Notes under the pieces: model-generated
Seen by the model: only the letters and a program-made list of their open reading frames with translations
What the model was told of the DNA's origin: nothing
The model's database searches: none
Assembly: GCA_964549745.1 (NCBI GenBank)
Contig: CAZJWP010000002.1
Span: 1 to 56,177, forward strand
Direction of reading: 5' to 3'
Source of the DNA: J089 sp964549745
Lineage (GTDB): Bacteria > Fidelibacterota > Marinisomatia > Marinisomatales > J089
DNA: 56,177 bases
Shown here: piece after piece, positions 25,803-36,148 of the stretch
Position numbering within the stretch: the stretch's first letter is position 1
How the letters are laid out: every line of letters begins with the position of its first letter
Translations under genes and position numbers: made by a program

Positions 25803-28784
25803 ATGAGATTGCAAAAGTTATCCTTAGTTGTTGCCCTGGGATTTATCGGTGGCTTATTTGGAAATGATTTGGCAAATCCCGGATTTGAAACCGGAGATTT
25901 AACCGGGTTGACCACTGATAACAACCAGGGATGGGGGTCAGAATCGCACGTAACATTGATCAATGGTAGTGCCAACAGCGGTAGTTATTACCTGGAATTA
26001 GGCGTTGGTGCCGATAATGCCGCCCAGGGTTATGCTGTGGCTTTCCAGTCTGTGTCGGTCATCGAAGGCCAGGAATACACATTGTCCGCATACATCAAAG
26101 ATGTAGGTGGTTCGTTAGCCGGAGGCGATTTTGCCATCCTGAAATATGAAGTATACGATGTGGATGGGAATCAAATCGCAGTTGAAGAAATACCCCAAAC
26201 CGGTGTTACGGCCTACTGGCAAGAATTTTCAATTTCATTTACGGTACCAGCTGGCGGAGTTTCGGCCAATGCCGTGATAGGATCGTCCCGTTGGGACAAC
26301 GGCGGACCGGCCAATTATGGATTTGACGATGTGTCGTTCTATACCCGTTCTATCACAGATCCGTCCATTTATGACATTTATGACAATGTATATCAAGTAT
26401 TTGAATCCTTCGACACACTGGGTTCGAACTGGTACGCGGATGGAGAAGGCAGCTTGAATTTGGCATTGGATCAAGATGATTATGTTCAGGGATCCGGAGC
26501 AATTGACGTCAATTATTATATCCCTGATCTGCACGGCTGGGGAAGTTTTGTGGCTTTACAGACTATGTACCCCGAAGGTGGGTCTCTTTGGGACTTTTCT
26601 GCTGCGGAAACACTAAGCGTCTGGTTGAAGGTTGAAGAAGCTCCGGCAAGACCGGATACCGTTTTCTTCAGAATACAAATGACCGATTTGCCGCCGGGTG
26701 CTTCCGATCACGAAGTGTATGCGTATGAAAACGCAACAGCGATCGATTCAGTTTCGGACTGGTTTGAGATAAAAGTACCACTGATTGAATTACCTTCCGA
26801 CGGTACAACAGTACCAAGCGATTCGGGTTTCACCCGTGTGCCGGACAATTGGGGACAACCGCAGAACGATTTGACGCTAAACCTGGAAAGTATTCGTTCA
26901 CTGGAATTCGACTTTGTTACTTCCGGATGGGATCCCAATGCAAATTTGCCAGCGGATTCTGGAAAAGTTTCCCTTGATTTTGTTACATTGAAAGGAAATC
27001 GTGGCCAAGATGTAGCATACTTTAACGGATTAGCAGTTACTAACACAGTTACTGATATGTTTGGTTGGGGACAAAGCACTATTGAACTTGTTGATGGAAT
27101 GGGATACGAAGAAGGCTTAAATGCCCTGAAATGGGTCATGGGAGATGAATGGAGTAATGGTTGGAGTGGAGCAGGTTTTGATCTCAATCCAATTGATTAC
27201 TTACCCCGTTGGGGCACAGATTCCCTTAAATTCCATTTGAATACTCCACCAAATCTACCTGACTTAAAATTTGAATTCCAAGGTGGTGGCGGGAAATGCT
27301 ACTACATTTTAACACCTGAAGCAGCAGGCGGATGGAATTATTATGCAATCCCATTAGCAGGTTTTGTCATTGACGGTGATAATCCGAACTTTGATACTAC
27401 CGCAGTTAATGTATTAGGATTTATGGCAAATGGAAATGCTGTAGCAGGGACAGAAGTGTATATCGGCTCAATGGTTACAGGTAACCCTTATTTGGATGTG
27501 CTGGCTCCGAATCCTCCGGTAGTAACCCCAACCACAGCGAGTTACTATAATTATGTGACATGGCAGGACGTCCCTAACGAAACCGGTGAAAAATATGATG
27601 TCTATGCCAGTAAAGAACCGATCACGGATCTTAGCTCTACTGATGTGGATGTGGTTGCCAAAGGTATCTTGGAAGACACCCAAAGTGCCGTTCACTACCT
27701 CTATGCACCTTTAACGGATCAGGATGTGAGCTACTACTATGCAGTGGTTTGCACAGATGCCTCAGGCAATCAAAGTGAACCGGGTCTCTCAGGATTGGTA
27801 ACCAATACAGCCAGGGGTATCCCTACCATTTCCTTAACGCCTCCAGCTACTGTTACACTGGATGGTGACTTGAGTGAATGGTACGATTCGGGAATTATGC
27901 CCTTTGAAATGGGACCAACCAGTAACTCATTCGGTACTCCCAACACAGTCGGGACAATAACCGATGATGCAGATGCATACGGTACCTTATTCCTGGCAGT
28001 GGATGAAAACTTCCTCTATGTTGCAGCTGATATCATTGACGACAGCTACGAAGGATGGACAGGTGAAGGAAACTGGTGGGAACACGATGTTTTTGAATTG
28101 TTCCTCGGATTATATGATCAACGCGGTGAACGTCATACCAGTATGGAGCGCGGCGCTGAACCAGATTACAAATTTGTGTTTAGCGAAGATCATATGTTTG
28201 AAGAGCTCAATGGATATGAAGTAAACAACGACGGTAGTTCCTTCTATTTTGAAGGCTTTAATCCAGATTATGCATTTGAAGCCAAATTGAGTCTTGATTC
28301 AATCGCCGGCACATCTGATGATTTGTTTATTGCGTTAAATGGTATGAGAACACCCATTGAACCAACAATTCATGATCGTGATAACGGCGCCTGGGAAGGC
28401 AATGTTGTTAATTCACCAATAAATGCTGATAATGCCTGGCAAACACCAGAAGTATGGTCATATACATTCGTTGGTGATCAGGATGGTATGGGAGTGAAAC
28501 AAGGGAATGCAGTAGCTCCTGAAGAGTATTCCTTAGAAGATAACTATCCGAATCCGTTCAATCCATCTACGACGATTGTGTACCACACACCAGAAAAGGG
28601 TCAGGTCAAGCTCACGGTTTACAATCTGCTTGGACAACAAGTTATACAGATGGTGAATGGCGTTCAACCGGCTGGTGTTCATAGAATCATCTTAGATGCC
28701 CGTAATTTGTCATCCGGTATGTACATTTACAGACTTGAAGGCAAAAATTTTGTGAAATCGAAAAAGATGGTTCTTTTGAAATAG
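25803..28784 (+). CDS. Secreted multi-domain carbohydrate-binding protein with sorting tail
   Basis: The ATG at 25803 is chosen because AAGGAGAA lies 5 bp before it and a signal peptide follows directly (LQKLSLVVALGFIGGLFG). The protein has 993 residues. About 20-180 is a CBM4/9-like beta-sandwich (NPGFETGDLTG). About 190-560 holds two more galactose-binding-like sandwiches, and a fibronectin-like segment follows (about 570-670). About 675-895 is CBM9/DOMON-like (TVTLDGDLSEWYDSG, DVFELFLGLYD). The last 80 residues are a type IX-style tail (DNYPNPFNPSTTIVY, ending SKKMVLLK). No catalytic residues are recognisable, so its role is probably surface glycan capture. It is the first gene downstream of the sigma54-like promoter and is followed by a terminator. 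Confidence 0.82.
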   Translation: MRLQKLSLVVALGFIGGLFGNDLANPGFETGDLTGLTTDNNQGWGSESHVTLINGSANSGSYYLELGVGADNAAQGYAVAFQSVSVIEGQEYTLSAYIKDVGGSLAGGDFAILKYEVYDVDGNQIAVEEIPQTGVTAYWQEFSISFTVPAGGVSANAVIGSSRWDNGGPANYGFDDVSFYTRSITDPSIYDIYDNVYQVFESFDTLGSNWYADGEGSLNLALDQDDYVQGSGAIDVNYYIPDLHGWGSFVALQTMYPEGGSLWDFSAAETLSVWLKVEEAPARPDTVFFRIQMTDLPPGASDHEVYAYENATAIDSVSDWFEIKVPLIELPSDGTTVPSDSGFTRVPDNWGQPQNDLTLNLESIRSLEFDFVTSGWDPNANLPADSGKVSLDFVTLKGNRGQDVAYFNGLAVTNTVTDMFGWGQSTIELVDGMGYEEGLNALKWVMGDEWSNGWSGAGFDLNPIDYLPRWGTDSLKFHLNTPPNLPDLKFEFQGGGGKCYYILTPEAAGGWNYYAIPLAGFVIDGDNPNFDTTAVNVLGFMANGNAVAGTEVYIGSMVTGNPYLDVLAPNPPVVTPTTASYYNYVTWQDVPNETGEKYDVYASKEPITDLSSTDVDVVAKGILEDTQSAVHYLYAPLTDQDVSYYYAVVCTDASGNQSEPGLSGLVTNTARGIPTISLTPPATVTLDGDLSEWYDSGIMPFEMGPTSNSFGTPNTVGTITDDADAYGTLFLAVDENFLYVAADIIDDSYEGWTGEGNWWEHDVFELFLGLYDQRGERHTSMERGAEPDYKFVFSEDHMFEELNGYEVNNDGSSFYFEGFNPDYAFEAKLSLDSIAGTSDDLFIALNGMRTPIEPTIHDRDNGAWEGNVVNSPINADNAWQTPEVWSYTFVGDQDGMGVKQGNAVAPEEYSLEDNYPNPFNPSTTIVYHTPEKGQVKLTVYNLLGQQVIQMVNGVQPAGVHRIILDARNLSSGMYIYRLEGKNFVKSKKMVLLK

Positions 28785-28790
28785 ACCCTT

Positions 28791-28827
28791 AAGTCAGGCG
28801 GGAATGAATTCCCGCCTGACTTTTTTC
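28791..28827 (+). terminator. Strong terminator inside the glucan operon
   Basis: AAGTCAGGCGGGAA (28791-28804) pairs perfectly with TTCCCGCCTGACTT (28809-28822) around the loop TGAA and continues into TTTT. It separates the CBM protein from the TonB receptor. A possible upstream start of the receptor frame at 28804 lies inside this stem and is rejected for that reason. Confidence 0.88.
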
Positions 28828-28848
28828 ATCGTAAACTTAGCATCCCAA

Positions 28849-31581
28849 ATGAGAAAATCCAGCACGTCGTTCAAATCGCTCATATTCCTTCTTATTTATA
28901 TAATTAGCCAAACGGTTTACTCACAGACCACCGGAAAGATTTCCGGTGTTGTTACTGAAAAAGGCACTGATAAACCGCTTACCGGTGCAAACATTTATAT
29001 TCCTGATACTTACCTTGGAACGGTGGCTGATCAGGACGGTCATTTCTTTTTGATCAATGTGCCTCCCGGTGAATATACATTAAAAGTGTCAATGATCGGA
29101 TATGCCATGACCACGGTAGAGAACGTGCAGGTCTCAATTAATCGAACGACGGACCTTAAAATTCAAATGGACCCGACGGTTTTAGAGGGTGAAAGTGTGA
29201 CGGTCAGTGTAGACCCGATTTCTACGAAAAAAGACCAAACCGGTACCATGAAAAATGTATCATCTGACAAGATTGAAGCCTTACCGGTGGAAAATTTAAA
29301 CGCAGTTGTTGGGATGCAGGCCGGTGTGGTGGAAGGACACTTCCGTGGCGGCCGTTTGACAGAAGTATCTTATCTGGTGGATGGTATGCAGGTAGATGAA
29401 GTTTTCGGAGGAACTAACGCGTCGGTGACCGTGGAACCGGAAGTGGTTCAGGATCTGGAAGTCATCACCGGAACCTTCAATGCGGAATACGGCCGTGCTA
29501 TGAGTGGTGTGGTAAATGCGGTGACAAAAAGTGGGGGAAATCAGTTTCACGGTTCATATTCGGTTGCCGGAGCCGATTATATCACGTCCCACAATAATAT
29601 TTTCATAGGTTTGGATGGTTACACTCATTACAAACTTTTCGGAGGTAACAGCAGGAATTCTCAAAATGATGAACTGTTCAGAAATAAAGACTATCGTATT
29701 CAGTTCAGCGGTCCGATCCTGAAGGACAAGATCACCTTTTTTACCAATGTTCGTTTGCAGGACAACAAGAATCACCTGAACGGAATTCGCCGTTTCAACG
29801 TGGATGATCTCAGTAATTATTATTCTGACAACCCGGCGAAGTGGATTACCGAAACTACAGGCGATAGTACTTATCAGTCCCTGAATGGCAGCAGCAATTT
29901 ATCGTTTATGGGAAAATTGACTTTTTCCCTGATAAAGCATTTCCGTTTTTCGTATTTGTTTACCCGAAATAGAGATCACTGGGCTAACTATAACCACATG
30001 TTTAAATACGATCCGAACGGCATGGCGACGAATTACCGTAATACGGATTTCCAGGCGATTCAGATTAATCATATGCTTTCAAATAAGTTGTTTTATGAGC
30101 TCAAGTTCTCCCGCATGAACTCCTATTATGGTTACTATTTATACAAGAATGCCCTCGATTCTAATTATGTGGCCGATAAATACCTGGAAAGCTACGGCCC
30201 CGGATTTTTCACCGGCGGACAGGATAAAAATCACACAGAACGCTTTTCCATTGATAAGGCATTGAAATTTGACTTGACCTGGCAGGCAAACAATGTCCAT
30301 AATTTTAAAACCGGTATCGAAAACACAACCCACAACATTGATAATCGCTGGCATCAAATCAGGAATCTATATTCCGGAACCGCTGACCAGGATAATCTTT
30401 ACCAGCCGGTGATTTATGGTGATTCCACAGTATATGGGGATGTGTATAAAGTTGAGCCAAAAGAATTTTCTGCCTATTTACAGGATAAAATGGAATTCGA
30501 GAATATGGTGATTAATGTCGGTTTACGGTACGATAGATTTGACCCAAACACCGTTTTCCCCTCGGATTGGCGAAATCCTGCCAATCAATTATTGTTACCG
30601 GATTCTATGACGTCCGCCTATACTAAAGCTCCCACTTTTTACCAGCTCAGTCCCCGTTTAGGGCTGGCATATCAACTCGGCAAAGCAGCCGTTTTGCATT
30701 TCAGTTATGGACACTTCTTTCAAATGCCGCCTATGTATGCGCTTTTCCAGAATCATTCTTTCCTGATCGGACCGAACGATTATTCGACTACCGTCGGGAA
30801 TCCATTGCTGAAACCGCAAAAAACGGTCACTTACGAAATCGGTTTGTGGCAGGAACTGAATCGTAATATGGGAATCGAGGTCTCCTTATTTTATCGGGAC
30901 ATCTACAATTTGTTGAGTACGAAGATCATCAGTACGTATAACCAGATTGAATATGGATTATACAGCAATAAGGATTATGGAAATGCACGCGGACTAGAGG
31001 TGAAATACGATATGAATTTTGGTAATCTAAGCGCGAATGTGAACTATACGCTTCAATACACCCGCGGGAATGCCGACTACCCAACCCAGACATTTAATCG
31101 ATCCGGGAACAGCCAGGATCCCGTCAATCGTTTTATTCCCATGAGTTGGGATCAGCGCCACACCCTGAATGCCACAGTCAGCCTGAATCGGGAGCATTAT
31201 GGTTTTGCCCTGACCGGCTATTACAATTCCGGAACGCCCTATTCATTTTCTCCGATCACAGAGAGTACGCTGGCCAGGATCAATTTATATCCTAACAATG
31301 ACTACAAGCCTTCCCGGTATTCAGTCGATTTTACAGGACACTATGATATCGCTTTATACGGATTTCCGATTGTGTTCAGCCTTTCCGTTTACAACCTGTT
31401 TGATCGCCTGAATGAGGTAGCGGTTAATTCAGAAACCGGTCGTGCCTACACAGGCATAATCCGGGAAACCGATGTCGTTGCTCACCGCAGTAATTTCAAT
31501 ACCGTTGAAGATATTATTCAGAATCCGTCCATGTATGCGGCGCCACGCCTGATCAAGCTGGGTATCGGGGTCAATTTCTAA
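28849..31581 (+). CDS. SusC-like TonB-dependent receptor with carboxypeptidase-regulatory domain
   Basis: The start at 28849 gives a normal signal peptide (FKSLIFLLIYIISQTVYSQ) and places the terminator outside the gene; the protein has 910 residues. It has an N-terminal carboxypeptidase-D-like domain (about 27-110, GKISGVVTEKGTDKPLTGAN), a plug (VEPEVVQDLEVITGTFNAEYGRAMSGVV spans its end) and a large barrel. It probably imports oligosaccharides from beta-glucan across the outer membrane. No SusD is encoded nearby; instead a 1160-residue secreted protein starts on the last base of its stop codon (31581). Confidence 0.88.
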   Translation: MRKSSTSFKSLIFLLIYIISQTVYSQTTGKISGVVTEKGTDKPLTGANIYIPDTYLGTVADQDGHFFLINVPPGEYTLKVSMIGYAMTTVENVQVSINRTTDLKIQMDPTVLEGESVTVSVDPISTKKDQTGTMKNVSSDKIEALPVENLNAVVGMQAGVVEGHFRGGRLTEVSYLVDGMQVDEVFGGTNASVTVEPEVVQDLEVITGTFNAEYGRAMSGVVNAVTKSGGNQFHGSYSVAGADYITSHNNIFIGLDGYTHYKLFGGNSRNSQNDELFRNKDYRIQFSGPILKDKITFFTNVRLQDNKNHLNGIRRFNVDDLSNYYSDNPAKWITETTGDSTYQSLNGSSNLSFMGKLTFSLIKHFRFSYLFTRNRDHWANYNHMFKYDPNGMATNYRNTDFQAIQINHMLSNKLFYELKFSRMNSYYGYYLYKNALDSNYVADKYLESYGPGFFTGGQDKNHTERFSIDKALKFDLTWQANNVHNFKTGIENTTHNIDNRWHQIRNLYSGTADQDNLYQPVIYGDSTVYGDVYKVEPKEFSAYLQDKMEFENMVINVGLRYDRFDPNTVFPSDWRNPANQLLLPDSMTSAYTKAPTFYQLSPRLGLAYQLGKAAVLHFSYGHFFQMPPMYALFQNHSFLIGPNDYSTTVGNPLLKPQKTVTYEIGLWQELNRNMGIEVSLFYRDIYNLLSTKIISTYNQIEYGLYSNKDYGNARGLEVKYDMNFGNLSANVNYTLQYTRGNADYPTQTFNRSGNSQDPVNRFIPMSWDQRHTLNATVSLNREHYGFALTGYYNSGTPYSFSPITESTLARINLYPNNDYKPSRYSVDFTGHYDIALYGFPIVFSLSVYNLFDRLNEVAVNSETGRAYTGIIRETDVVAHRSNFNTVEDIIQNPSMYAAPRLIKLGIGVNF

Positions 31582-34500
31582 TGAAGCGAATGATTACATC
31601 AAGACTGCGACTATTCTCCATTTATTTTTTCACATTTCTAACTTTGATTTACGGACAAGGACAGGAATATCAGGGACCGGACGATCCGGCCGGTGACATC
31701 GCCGCTGAACGGGAAGGCACCATGGAAGGGAATCGGGTTTACCTGTATTTCAAGAACACCACTGAACTTTCGGATTGGCCAAAAGCGAATGTGTCTAAGT
31801 GGCCCAATAATGCCAATGGGGTTAAAATGGTGGACGGTGTGGGTCTTCTGGTCGGCGGTAAAGTCTACATCGAAGATGATGGTGATCCATTTACCACCGA
31901 CACGATTCCATTAACCACACCGGCTGAGATCAACGGTGCCTCGGCTGTGCATGAACTGAATTTTCTGCAAACCAGTTACCGTGAAGAAATGGACACGGAT
32001 CCTACCGGAACGATCGAATGGGGCTTTTATCCTGTATTTGGCTACTTTAATGAAACCGGGGAATACCCAGCCATGAGTAACAAACCTAATTCCTGGCCGC
32101 TGAATGGCTGGCCTTCCGGAAATGGTTTGAAATGGCCCGGTGAATGGGAGGGTCGCTTTGGACGGGGTATTATCTACGCAGATATGGAAAGCTATTTTGT
32201 GGTTAACGATGCCCAGGATCAGGAATATTTGGGTCTTGAAGACAATGTGAAATATTACCCGCGCACCGGGCATTTTATTGGGGACATCAATCCCAATGTG
32301 ACAATCCAAAAAGGCGATCCCTGGGGCGGAATGGGTGTTCGGGTGCAAGCCCGGGGGTTCCAGTGGAATAATCCACAAGCCCGGGATGCAATTTTCTGGG
32401 AATACTCCATTGCCAATATCTCCGACTATGATGTGACGAAAGTGGCTTTTGGGTACTGGGTTGACAATGCCATTGGCGGTGACAATGCAGACGATGAACT
32501 GGGCTATTTTGACAAGCAGTTGGACATGGCTTATTCCTGGGACATAGACGGGATTGGTCTGGGTGGTTTGCCTACGGGTTCAATGGGATTTGCATATCTG
32601 GAGAGTCCGGGATTGGCTTACGATCAGATTGATAACGACGATGACGGGCTCATCGATGAACAGCGGGACAACGAGGCGACCGTATTGGTGGGACCGACTG
32701 ACGGAATAACGGATCTGGACAAGTTTTTATCCTTTTATAAAAAAACCGTTGACGACCTTCACGATCACTGGGATGCGGATGAAGACCAGGACTGGGAAGA
32801 CGGAGAAGACCTGAATGGAGACGGGATTTACCAAATCTCCGAATATGCAGGAGACGATATTGGGCTGGACGGTGTAGCGCCGGGAGAAATTAATTACACC
32901 GGTCCCGATGAAGGAGAATGCAACCACAAGCCGGATTTTCTGGATGGTTATGGCTGTGAGCCCAATTTTGACGCCACCGATGTATCCGAATCGGACATGG
33001 TGGGTTTAACGGCATTTCGAATGTTTCCAGTGCAGAGTCATAGTCCGTCCAATACAACGCTTTGGTTCAAGAACGATCCGGTCATGTTTGACTTGATCAC
33101 CAGCGACACTTTAGAAGAATTCGAAGGAAATGTTTCCAATCTGATTGAAGTATTTGCCTCCGGTCCCTTTCCGTTATACCAGGGACGCGTCGAACGGATT
33201 TCCATGTCCGAACTTCATTCTTATGATCCACTGACCGGTTTAAACGATGCATCCCACAGTGCCCCGGCTTTGTTTGAGTTAAAAAAGATTGTCCAGGTGA
33301 TTTACGAAAAGGATTACCGCTTTGCTCAACCGCCTAAAATGCCGACGCTCACAGCAACAGCGGGAGACAATCAGGTGGTCTTAACCTGGGACGATATTGC
33401 CGACACCCGAACCCGGGATCCTTTTGTTGGCAATGTCAACGATTTTGAGGGGTACAAAGTCTATCGGGCCACCGATAAATACATGCTGGATGCGGAAGTG
33501 ATCACCGATGGCTATGGAACACCCACATTTTTGAAACCGGTGTATCAATGTGATCTTGCGGACGGGAAGAGTGGATTCACCGATTTTGGTTTGATCAACG
33601 GAACCGGTTATTACCTGGGGAATGAAACCGGGATTTCCCATGTGTTTATTGATAATACCGTCCAAAATGGACGAACCTATTATTATGCGGTTGTTGCCTA
33701 CGATTATGGTGCGCCGGATATTGGTCCCGGAATTGCACCCTCCGAAAACAATATTGTGATCGAGAAAGATGAAGCGGAAAATGTAATCTCCTGGGGAAAA
33801 AACGTGGCGATTGTGACACCGCATCAACCGGCCGCCGGATACATCCCGCCGGATCTTTCCGTTACTGGAAATTCGGGACTGTTGGGCACCGGTGAGATTG
33901 AACCCAGAATACTGGCATCCGGTGGATTGAAATCGGACCACCGATACAAAGTAACTTTTGGCATCGATACCCTCTACCAGGTTCCGAATTACGATCACGG
34001 AATTTTGTACACCACCGATGCAGTTAACATTTACGATCTGTCTGAAGATACAACGCTGGTCTACGCGGAAAACCCGAGTAGCTTTATTGGAAACAACCTT
34101 GTATACGACGATTCCTCCGATTATTGGAGTCTGAATCCCATCGATGGATTGGAGTCCGATGTGTTTGACGGTGTTCAAATTGTGATAATTCCCGATGCCG
34201 AGACGGCGACCTATGATAACAACAAGTCCGGGTGGAAAGTCGGCGGTTCAGGGACGGTCATGCATGTGACACCCACAGTAACGGAATCGTCATACATGCC
34301 TTGGGATTATGACATCGTGTTCACCGGAGAGGATTCGGCCTTCACCGGGATTCAGTCAAATAAATCCGGTGTTCGTGATCAAAACGGCAATGTAGTCGAT
34401 CGAAATTCATTGTTAACCCATCAGGCCTTCGATTTTTATGTGGTGAATACATCTTTTGTTGATTCGGCAGGGAATTCGGAACTGATGGATATGATGGTGG

Positions 34501-35063
34501 TGGATGCAAACGGAAATGGCGTCTTTGATAAGTATGAAGATAAAATTTTGGTCGGTCCTCAAACCGGCAGCCGTTGGCGAGCAACGTTAATGATGATTGA
34601 TTTTAACAACGGGAATGATGCCACTTATCCTCAGGTCAATGATGTGTACCAGGTGACCTTCCATCGTCCTTTCTGGTCAGGCGACACCTTTGAATTTCAG
34701 GTCAGTTCCAGTGATTCGGTAAGTCCGGCACAACTTAACAACGACATGGCCAACATTATGGTGGTTCCAAATCCATATGTGATGACTAACATGATGGAGC
34801 CGGCGGTTGCCAATCAATACTTGAATCAAAGACGAAGACTACTGTTTACACATATTCCGGCTCAGTGTACAATAAAGATTTTCACCGTAAGCGGTGTGTT
34901 GGTCGATCGGATTAAAGTGAACAACGCACCGGACAACGGTACGGTTCATTGGGAAATGCTGACACGTGAGGGACTTGAGATTGCCGCAGGAATGTACATT
35001 TATCATGTGAAATCGAATCTGACCGGAGCTGAGAAGACGGGCAAATTTGCGGTGATTAAATAG
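31581..35063 (+). CDS. Large secreted partner protein with Asp-rich repeats, FN3 domain and sorting tail
   Basis: The 1160-residue protein is exported (signal about 5-26, ending IYGQG). The middle holds Asp-rich, calcium-loop-like segments (DNDDDGLIDEQRDN and DADEDQDWEDGEDLNGDG). A fibronectin-III-like domain begins near PTLTATAGDNQVVLTWDD. The C-terminal 90 residues are a sorting-type domain (MVVPNPYVMTNM, ending KTGKFAVIK). I do not recognise an enzyme. TAATG overlap with the receptor upstream and a PorV-like barrel 11 bp downstream suggest a surface lipid- or glycan-binding partner of the TonB receptor, in the position that SusD would occupy (inference). Confidence 0.75.
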   Translation: MKRMITSRLRLFSIYFFTFLTLIYGQGQEYQGPDDPAGDIAAEREGTMEGNRVYLYFKNTTELSDWPKANVSKWPNNANGVKMVDGVGLLVGGKVYIEDDGDPFTTDTIPLTTPAEINGASAVHELNFLQTSYREEMDTDPTGTIEWGFYPVFGYFNETGEYPAMSNKPNSWPLNGWPSGNGLKWPGEWEGRFGRGIIYADMESYFVVNDAQDQEYLGLEDNVKYYPRTGHFIGDINPNVTIQKGDPWGGMGVRVQARGFQWNNPQARDAIFWEYSIANISDYDVTKVAFGYWVDNAIGGDNADDELGYFDKQLDMAYSWDIDGIGLGGLPTGSMGFAYLESPGLAYDQIDNDDDGLIDEQRDNEATVLVGPTDGITDLDKFLSFYKKTVDDLHDHWDADEDQDWEDGEDLNGDGIYQISEYAGDDIGLDGVAPGEINYTGPDEGECNHKPDFLDGYGCEPNFDATDVSESDMVGLTAFRMFPVQSHSPSNTTLWFKNDPVMFDLITSDTLEEFEGNVSNLIEVFASGPFPLYQGRVERISMSELHSYDPLTGLNDASHSAPALFELKKIVQVIYEKDYRFAQPPKMPTLTATAGDNQVVLTWDDIADTRTRDPFVGNVNDFEGYKVYRATDKYMLDAEVITDGYGTPTFLKPVYQCDLADGKSGFTDFGLINGTGYYLGNETGISHVFIDNTVQNGRTYYYAVVAYDYGAPDIGPGIAPSENNIVIEKDEAENVISWGKNVAIVTPHQPAAGYIPPDLSVTGNSGLLGTGEIEPRILASGGLKSDHRYKVTFGIDTLYQVPNYDHGILYTTDAVNIYDLSEDTTLVYAENPSSFIGNNLVYDDSSDYWSLNPIDGLESDVFDGVQIVIIPDAETATYDNNKSGWKVGGSGTVMHVTPTVTESSYMPWDYDIVFTGEDSAFTGIQSNKSGVRDQNGNVVDRNSLLTHQAFDFYVVNTSFVDSAGNSELMDMMVVDANGNGVFDKYEDKILVGPQTGSRWRATLMMIDFNNGNDATYPQVNDVYQVTFHRPFWSGDTFEFQVSSSDSVSPAQLNNDMANIMVVPNPYVMTNMMEPAVANQYLNQRRRLLFTHIPAQCTIKIFTVSGVLVDRIKVNNAPDNGTVHWEMLTREGLEIAAGMYIYHVKSNLTGAEKTGKFAVIK

Positions 35064-35074
35064 GAATCGGTATT

Positions 35075-36130
35075 ATGAGAAAGAGCATACATTTAATCAC
35101 CGGAAGTCTGATTCTTCTTTTATCCTTTGGTTCCTCGCAGGAAATCTATCGTTACGGAACCACCGGTGCGAATTTCCTGGAAATTGGCATCGGCAGCGCC
35201 GGGAGCGCCATGGGCGAAGCCTATGTCAGCGTGGCCCGGGATCTCTCTTCTATTTACTGGAATCCGGCGGGACTTGCCTTTATTAAAGGGTCGCAAGCTC
35301 AATTTATGGAGCAACCCTGGATTGTTGATATTAACACAATTTTTGCCGGGGCGGCGGTTAATGTTCCGCGCTACGGAACGTTCGCGGTTGGTCTGACCCA
35401 GGTCGATTATGGAAACATGAAGGTAACGACTTTAAGCAACCAGGATGGTACCGGTGAATATTTCACTTCCAATGATCTGGCTGCCAGTTTGTCTTTCGGA
35501 CGAAAATTAGCCGAATGGTTTGCCTTCGGTGCTTCCGCAAAATTGATTCATTCTTCCATCTGGCATACCTCAGCGAACGCTTTTGCCCTGGATCTGGGCG
35601 TCACCGTACAAACCGGTTTCTTTAGCCTGACAAAGAAACAGAAGGACGGACTGACTATTGCCATGAGCATTTCCAATTATGGTTCCAGAATGAAGTACGA
35701 TGGAATTGATTTGCTGAATCCAATTGATATTTCTCAGGATGAGAATGGAAACTATGGAGATGTTCCCGGACAATATCGCACTCAGGCCTGGGAATTGCCG
35801 TTAATCTTTCGCATCGGCTGTTCATGGAAACCAATATCAACCCGGACTCAATCGCTGACACTGGCGGTAGATGCGTTGCATCCCAATAATAACACGGAAT
35901 CGATTAATATTGGCGCGGAATACGCGTTCACATTCACCGGTTATGCGCGGGTTTACCTACGCTCAGGTTACAAAGGATTGTACATGAATTCCTCTATTTA
36001 CGGTTTAACCGAAGGGGCCGGGATCGAGCTTTACGTTCTCAGAAATCAAGCCCTAACGATCGATTATGCCTATAAAACAATGGGCTTGCTCGGAAATGTG
36101 GGTGTGTACACTGTTAGTTTCACATTCTGA
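35075..36130 (+). CDS. PorV/PorQ-like outer-membrane barrel
   Basis: The 351-residue protein has a signal peptide and a FadL-like barrel with the family's N-terminal pattern: GTTGANFLEIGIGSAGSAMG followed by ARDLSSIYWNPAGLAFI. In Bacteroidota, PorV is the shuttle that receives type IX cargo at the outer membrane. Several proteins in this window carry sorting-type tails, so a dedicated paralogue for this cluster is plausible. It sits between the large secreted partner and a PpiC-like lipoprotein. The exact role is inferred. Confidence 0.78.
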   Translation: MRKSIHLITGSLILLLSFGSSQEIYRYGTTGANFLEIGIGSAGSAMGEAYVSVARDLSSIYWNPAGLAFIKGSQAQFMEQPWIVDINTIFAGAAVNVPRYGTFAVGLTQVDYGNMKVTTLSNQDGTGEYFTSNDLAASLSFGRKLAEWFAFGASAKLIHSSIWHTSANAFALDLGVTVQTGFFSLTKKQKDGLTIAMSISNYGSRMKYDGIDLLNPIDISQDENGNYGDVPGQYRTQAWELPLIFRIGCSWKPISTRTQSLTLAVDALHPNNNTESINIGAEYAFTFTGYARVYLRSGYKGLYMNSSIYGLTEGAGIELYVLRNQALTIDYAYKTMGLLGNVGVYTVSFTF

Positions 36131-36148
36131 TTTTGATCCTCACGGGAT

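Noticed and set aside
28804..28848. Upstream ATG for the SusC-like receptor at 28804
   Set aside because: The codon lies inside the terminator stem and would add 15 residues before a good signal peptide. The ATG at 28849 fits better.
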